From assembly GCA_036268775.1 (NCBI GenBank), contig DATATM010000039.1, positions 62,001-126,000 on the forward strand: a DNA stretch of 64,000 nucleotides. The letters run 5' to 3'. A program made the position numbers and the translations under genes. This document shows positions 60,898-64,000 of the stretch, in pieces. A model generated the notes under the pieces. That model ran no database searches. It was not told the origin of the DNA and saw only the letters and a program-made list of their open reading frames with translations. This DNA is from DASZIT01 sp036268775 (GTDB lineage: Bacteria; Actinomycetota; Acidimicrobiia; Acidimicrobiales; RAAP-2). Numbering within the stretch: position 1 is the first letter of the stretch; every line of letters begins with the position of its first letter.

Positions 60898-61226
60898 CGT
60901 GGTTCCTTTCGTCGAGATGCCTTGTTGTCGAGATGCCGCTCAAGCCGATCGAGGCTCTCGGTCCAGAGTCCGCGATAGGTGGCGAGCCAGGCGTCGAGTT
61001 CGATCAGCGGTTCGGGACGGACACGGTAGAGCCGGCGTTGCGCATCGACCCGGACGTCGACCAGTCCCGAGTCGCGGAGGACCCGGAGGTGCTTGGACAC
61101 CGTGGGCTGGGTGACACGCATGTCGCCGACCAGATCGCCCACTGACCGTTCGCCGTCCCTCAGGAGGTCCAGGATCTGGCGACGGGTGGGCTCAGCCAAC
61201 GCTTCGATGGCGGCGATCGACGACAT
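60894..61226 (-). CDS. ArsR-family transcriptional regulator
   Basis: 110 aa. Winged helix with LAEPTRRQILDLLRDGERSVGDLVGDMRVTQPTVSKHLRVLRDSGLVDVRVDAQRRLYRV. No Cys metal site, so it is the SRPBCC-associated rather than metal-sensing type. The ATG lies 6 nt after the -10 box, so the transcript is probably leaderless. Confidence 0.92.
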   Translation of the reverse strand: MSSIAAIEALAEPTRRQILDLLRDGERSVGDLVGDMRVTQPTVSKHLRVLRDSGLVDVRVDAQRRLYRVRPEPLIELDAWLATYRGLWTESLDRLERHLDNKASRRKEPR

Positions 61227-61232
61227 GGTTCG

Positions 61233-61262
61233 ATTATGCCGTTAGACGTATATTCCTGTCAA
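61233..61262 (-). promoter_or_regulatory. Promoter of the ArsR-SRPBCC operon
   Basis: On the minus strand TTGACA (61262-61257) and CATAAT (61238-61233) are 18 nt apart and the start codon follows 6 nt later. A strong sigma70-type promoter for a leaderless message. Confidence 0.75.
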
Positions 61263-61271
61263 GGCATATAC
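61248..61271. promoter_or_regulatory. Operator overlapping the ArsR -35 box
   Basis: GTATATTCC (61248-61256), TGTCAA, GGCATATAC (61263-61271): 9-nt arms with one mismatch around a 6-nt core that is the -35 box. Fits ArsR autorepression. Confidence 0.65.
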
Positions 61272-61292
61272 AGGAGGGTCCGAGCTTGGTGA

Positions 61293-62045
61293 CTATCCGG
61301 AGCGCGGCCCGGGGGCATTGCGGAACTGGAAGGGCTCACTCTTTCGGCCCGGGACTACGTACCAACATTCTCCGGTCCCGCCGCCGTCGATGATCGAGAG
61401 GAACGTGTCGACCACATCGCTCACATCCAAGATGGGGAAGTGGGTCTCCTCGAGGTAGGAGCGGATGCCTTCGATGATGTCGGTATCGGCGAAGGAGGGG
61501 CACAACGCATTGATGGCGATTCCCTCGGGTTTGTAGGCGGCGGCCAACGACCGCACCAACCCCACCACTGCGTGCTTGTTGGCCACGTAGACCGGATCGA
61601 AGGGTGGCGCGACGATGCCGGCCATGCTGGCGGTGGCAACGATCTGACCGCCACCCCGTGCCCGCAGGGCAGGCAGCGCGGCGTGGACCCCGTAGACGAC
61701 GCCGTCGAGGTTGATGGCCATCGCCCGGCGGTAGAGCGCCAGATCGAAATCGTCCCCCAGGTCGCAACCGGTGGTCACCCCGGCGTTGAGGTGGACGAGA
61801 TCGAGCCCGCCGTAGGTCGACACCGCCGTATCCACCGCCGCGGCCAGGTCGTCCGGCTCCCGCACGTCACACCTCACGAAGGTCGCCCCCAGGTCGGCGG
61901 CGACATCCTTGCCGACAACTTCATCGATGTCGGCCAGCACGACCTCGATCCCGGCGGCCCGCAGTCGCCGGCCGACGGCCGCCCCGATGCCATTACTGCC
62001 CCCGGTGATGAGGGCGACGCCGTCTTTCAGCTGTTCGATTCCCAT
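61293..62045 (-). CDS. Short-chain dehydrogenase/reductase
   Basis: 250 aa. TGGSNGIG cofactor motif, NAG in LVHLNAGVTTG, Ser in ATASMAGIV, Tyr-x-x-x-Lys in YVANKHAVVG. All present. Start 62045 matches the family N-terminus; the frame is open to 62183. Substrate unknown. Confidence 0.88.
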   Translation of the reverse strand: MGIEQLKDGVALITGGSNGIGAAVGRRLRAAGIEVVLADIDEVVGKDVAADLGATFVRCDVREPDDLAAAVDTAVSTYGGLDLVHLNAGVTTGCDLGDDFDLALYRRAMAINLDGVVYGVHAALPALRARGGGQIVATASMAGIVAPPFDPVYVANKHAVVGLVRSLAAAYKPEGIAINALCPSFADTDIIEGIRSYLEETHFPILDVSDVVDTFLSIIDGGGTGECWYVVPGRKSEPFQFRNAPGPRSG

Positions 62046-62307
62046 TGCGTTTGCCTTTCGCCAAGTCCAGCAGAGGCAGCGTAGGAGACCTTGGCGGCGT
62101 CGGACATTCGATATCCGGAAGACTTCCGCCGACAGGACTGGGGGACGTCGGGATCCGATCCCGATCCAGGCAAACATCGCCATCCGTCAGATGGAGATTG
62201 CAGGATCGAGAATTGGACCTGACCAGTGATCGACCACCCTGGGTTTCACCCCATTTCGGGGCTAGCATGCTCGTCTACTGAGCCGACCACACAGGTACGT
62301 CCTGGGA

Positions 62308-62772
62308 ATGGAACCAGACGCCATGGAAAAGACGACCGTTAGTCGACGAGCAGTCCTCGGTGGTGCGGCCATGGCGGCCGTTGCCGCGGCAACCGGGGGG
62401 CTCGAAGGATCAGCCTCCGCCACGACGCTGCAGCCAGCAGCCCGGACGGACTCCCCGCCCCGTCTGAAGGACTTCGAGAGGCTGATCGGGACTCCCTTCT
62501 CGGTGGCTAACGGAACCGTCCTGACCTCGGTCACGCTCGACTCGGTGACTCCGACGGCGATGACCGGGCTGCCCCGCAACGCCACGGCCGGGGGGGCGAA
62601 GACGACCGGCGAACAGTTCTCGCTCATGTTCTCGGGACCCGCTTCGAACTCGTTCCCGCAGGGCACCTACCGCGTTTCGGCGCCGGGCCTCGGTACCTTC
62701 GATTTGTTCCTCGTGCCCGTCGGAGGGCCGGACACGAAGCAGCACTACCAAGCCATCATCGTGAGTATCTGA
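62308..62772 (+). CDS. Tat-exported DUF6916-like protein
   Basis: 154 aa. Twin-arginine signal (VSRRAVLGGAAMAAVAAATGG). The mature part LKDFERLIGTPFSVANG...FSLMFSGPASNSFPQGTYRV...FDLFLVPVGG has the same layout as the protein at 63444 (core FDLFLVPVG against MDIFLVPVG). Start 62308 or 62323. Linked to a collar-domain protein, as in many actinobacteria. Confidence 0.72.
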   Translation: MEPDAMEKTTVSRRAVLGGAAMAAVAAATGGLEGSASATTLQPAARTDSPPRLKDFERLIGTPFSVANGTVLTSVTLDSVTPTAMTGLPRNATAGGAKTTGEQFSLMFSGPASNSFPQGTYRVSAPGLGTFDLFLVPVGGPDTKQHYQAIIVSI

Positions 62773-62791
62773 TCGGTCGGACGGGGAATCG

Positions 62792-63436
62792 ATGGAGCCC
62801 GAGATCAGGGTGGAAGATGACATCGGCGGCGTGACCCGTGTCGGTATGCTCGGGGATCCACCGGAGGAGGTCGTGCTCCGACCCATCACCGCCGGTGACG
62901 AGCCCTTTCTCCGGGATGTCTATGCCTCCACTCGGGCCAAGGAGCTCGAATCGGTCCCGTGGACAGACCGGGAACGCCGGGCATTCTGTGATTCGCAGTT
63001 CGATCTCCAGGACACCCACTACCGCCGGGAGTTCCCCTCTGCCAGCTTTGATGTTGTCGAATGGGGAAGCCGACCGGCTGGACGACTTCTGGTCGCCTTT
63101 GGAGCCACCGAATGCGAGATCCTCGACATCGCCATAACGCCTAAGGCCCGCGGCCGCGGGCTCGGGACCCTCCTCCTCCGCTGGGTGCAGACGAATGCGG
63201 CGGCGGCCGATGTCTCGCTGGCCTTGACGGTCGAACCGGGGAATCCGGCCCGACGGCTGTACGACCGCCTTGGGTTCCAGGTTCGAATCGGGGGAGCACT
63301 CCACGTCGAGATGGTCTGGCGGGCCTGCGCCATCCGATCCGAGCGCGCAGACCGATTCGGTGACATGGCCCGGGCCGACGCTGGGCTGGAGACGCTCCGA
63401 ACCCGGCGGGTGGTCCCGACCAGTGACAGGCGGTGA
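62792..63436 (+). CDS. GNAT acetyltransferase
   Basis: 214 aa. EVVLRPITAGDEPFLRDVYASTR at the N-terminus, CoA-binding ITPKARGRGLGTLLLRWV and EPGNPARRLYDRLGFQV near the C-terminus, the full GNAT pattern. About 45 residues after the domain are unstructured. Found between the two DUF6916-like genes. Confidence 0.87.
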   Translation: MEPEIRVEDDIGGVTRVGMLGDPPEEVVLRPITAGDEPFLRDVYASTRAKELESVPWTDRERRAFCDSQFDLQDTHYRREFPSASFDVVEWGSRPAGRLLVAFGATECEILDIAITPKARGRGLGTLLLRWVQTNAAAADVSLALTVEPGNPARRLYDRLGFQVRIGGALHVEMVWRACAIRSERADRFGDMARADAGLETLRTRRVVPTSDRR

Positions 63437-63443
63437 AGGGCTC

Positions 63444-63764
63444 GTGACCGATGCGGCCTTCAGTCCGGAATTGTTCGAGGGCCACGTCGGCTCGGGATTT
63501 CGCGTCACCGATGGCGGATCTCCGCTGATCCTCGTCCTCGACCGACTAGAAGTTGGCCCGAGTTCCTCGAGGCAGGTGCAGTATGCTCTGTTTTTCCGCG
63601 CGGAGGGGGATGCTCCATTGGACCAGAGGACTTACCACCTCGACCACGAGGCCCTCGGAGGGATGGACATCTTTCTGGTGCCGGTCGGGCGCGTGGAAAG
63701 GGAGACGGAGTATCAGGCCTGTTTCAGTCACCTCGCCGCGCCCAGCCAGTCCCGGAAACCTTAA
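63444..63764 (+). CDS. DUF6916-like protein, second copy
   Basis: 106 aa from GTG 63444 with AAGGG 3-7 nt upstream; longer frames shadow the GNAT gene. FRVTDGGSPLILVLDRLEVG...YALFFRAEGDAPLDQRTYHLDHEALGGMDIFLVPVGRVERETEYQA aligns by eye with the first copy but lacks a signal peptide. Ends directly before the collar gene. Confidence 0.7.
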   Translation: MTDAAFSPELFEGHVGSGFRVTDGGSPLILVLDRLEVGPSSSRQVQYALFFRAEGDAPLDQRTYHLDHEALGGMDIFLVPVGRVERETEYQACFSHLAAPSQSRKP

Positions 63765-64000
63765 ATGTCGGATCCTTTCATAGGGGAGATTCGCATCTTC
63801 GCCGGGAATTTCGCCCCCTTGGACTGGGCACTCTGCAACGGCGCGGTCATGGCCATCAGCCAGAACGAGACCCTTTTCCAGTTGATCGGGACCACCTACG
63901 GCGGCGACGGCCAGCAGACCTTCGCAGTGCCCGACCTCCGGGGCCGGGTGCCCATCCATACCGGCCCCAACGGCACATCCAATTACGTGCTGGGCCAGAG
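63765..64000 (+). CDS. Phage tail collar / microcystin-dependent-type protein (truncated by window edge)
   Basis: First 78 codons: DPFIGEIRIFAGNFAPLDWALCNGAVMAISQNETLFQLIGTTYGGDGQQTFAVPDLRGRVPIH. GEIRIFAGNFAP...W..CNG and GTTYGGDG...F..PDLRGR are the collar-domain signatures. ATG directly follows the previous TAA. Continues past the right edge. Confidence 0.9.
   Translation, partial: MSDPFIGEIRIFAGNFAPLDWALCNGAVMAISQNETLFQLIGTTYGGDGQQTFAVPDLRGRVPIHTGPNGTSNYVLGQ

Overview
The window is high-GC DNA with overlapping start/stop codons throughout and actinobacterial-type genes: rapZ and yvcK between uvrC and gap, a mycothiol-dependent isomerase-type domain, F420/FMN-type oxidases and a class I-style GAPDH/PGK/TPI/SecG run. 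Secreted repeats of the type GYYLVAxDGGIFAFG (33051-34082) are common in Acidimicrobiia, so my best guess is an acidimicrobiial actinobacterium; this is inference, not a database result.

Layout. 1-8101 (+): a tight core operon of uvrC (partial), rapZ, yvcK, gap, pgk, tpiA, secG and an orphan membrane-anchored solute-binding protein. whiA, usually found after yvcK in actinobacteria, is absent. 8204-8290: tRNA-Leu(GAG). 8272-29956: two integrative elements in tandem, bounded by copies of the tRNA 3' end (8272, 15399, 29941). Each begins with a leftward large serine recombinase gene whose last codons run through the attachment site. Element 1 (about 7.1 kb) carries a Rep-like protein, a glycine-rich-domain-like protein, a RelA/SpoT-domain protein overlapping an unknown partner (candidate toxSAS-type toxin-antitoxin pair), and a type II methyltransferase/nuclease pair. 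Element 2 (about 14.5 kb) looks like a phage satellite or cut-down prophage: divergent repressor-like gene, RecA-like ATPase followed by an array of eight CAACGGAC repeats in different reading frames (candidate origin), terminase genes and one large tail-lysin protein, but no recognisable portal, capsid or tail-tube genes. Its right end is a set of small regulatory and unknown genes with a two-operator divergent control region.

30046-47626 is ordinary chromosome: a Clp-N/HTH pair with two palindromic operators, secreted Rpf-like and repeat proteins, an M23 lipoprotein, a TerB/Coq4-like protein, an FAD oxidoreductase, an epoxide-hydrolase-like enzyme, a cyclase-YHS fusion, an FUSC-type membrane protein, an SDR and an aldo/keto reductase. 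47686-53861 is a lipid/xenobiotic catabolic block: two paralogous unknown proteins flank an acyl-CoA synthetase, followed by divergent acyl-CoA dehydrogenase and luciferase-like monooxygenase genes. 53884-59917 (-) is a complete peptide/nickel-type ABC importer (order: binding protein, two ATPases, two permeases). 60391-62045 (-) holds an ArsR regulator with a leaderless-looking promoter, an SRPBCC protein and an SDR. 62308-64000 (+) is a Tat-exported DUF6916-like protein, a GNAT acetyltransferase, a second DUF6916-like protein and the start of a phage-collar (microcystin-dependent-type) protein.

The most interesting signal is the arrangement of the attachment sites. Because the site lies inside the 3' end of both recombinase genes, integration and excision change the C-terminus of the recombinase. 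In the integrated left element the stop codon is supplied by the tRNA gene; in a reconstructed circle a 12-residue tail (element 1) or a tail ending EWAA (element 2) would be added.
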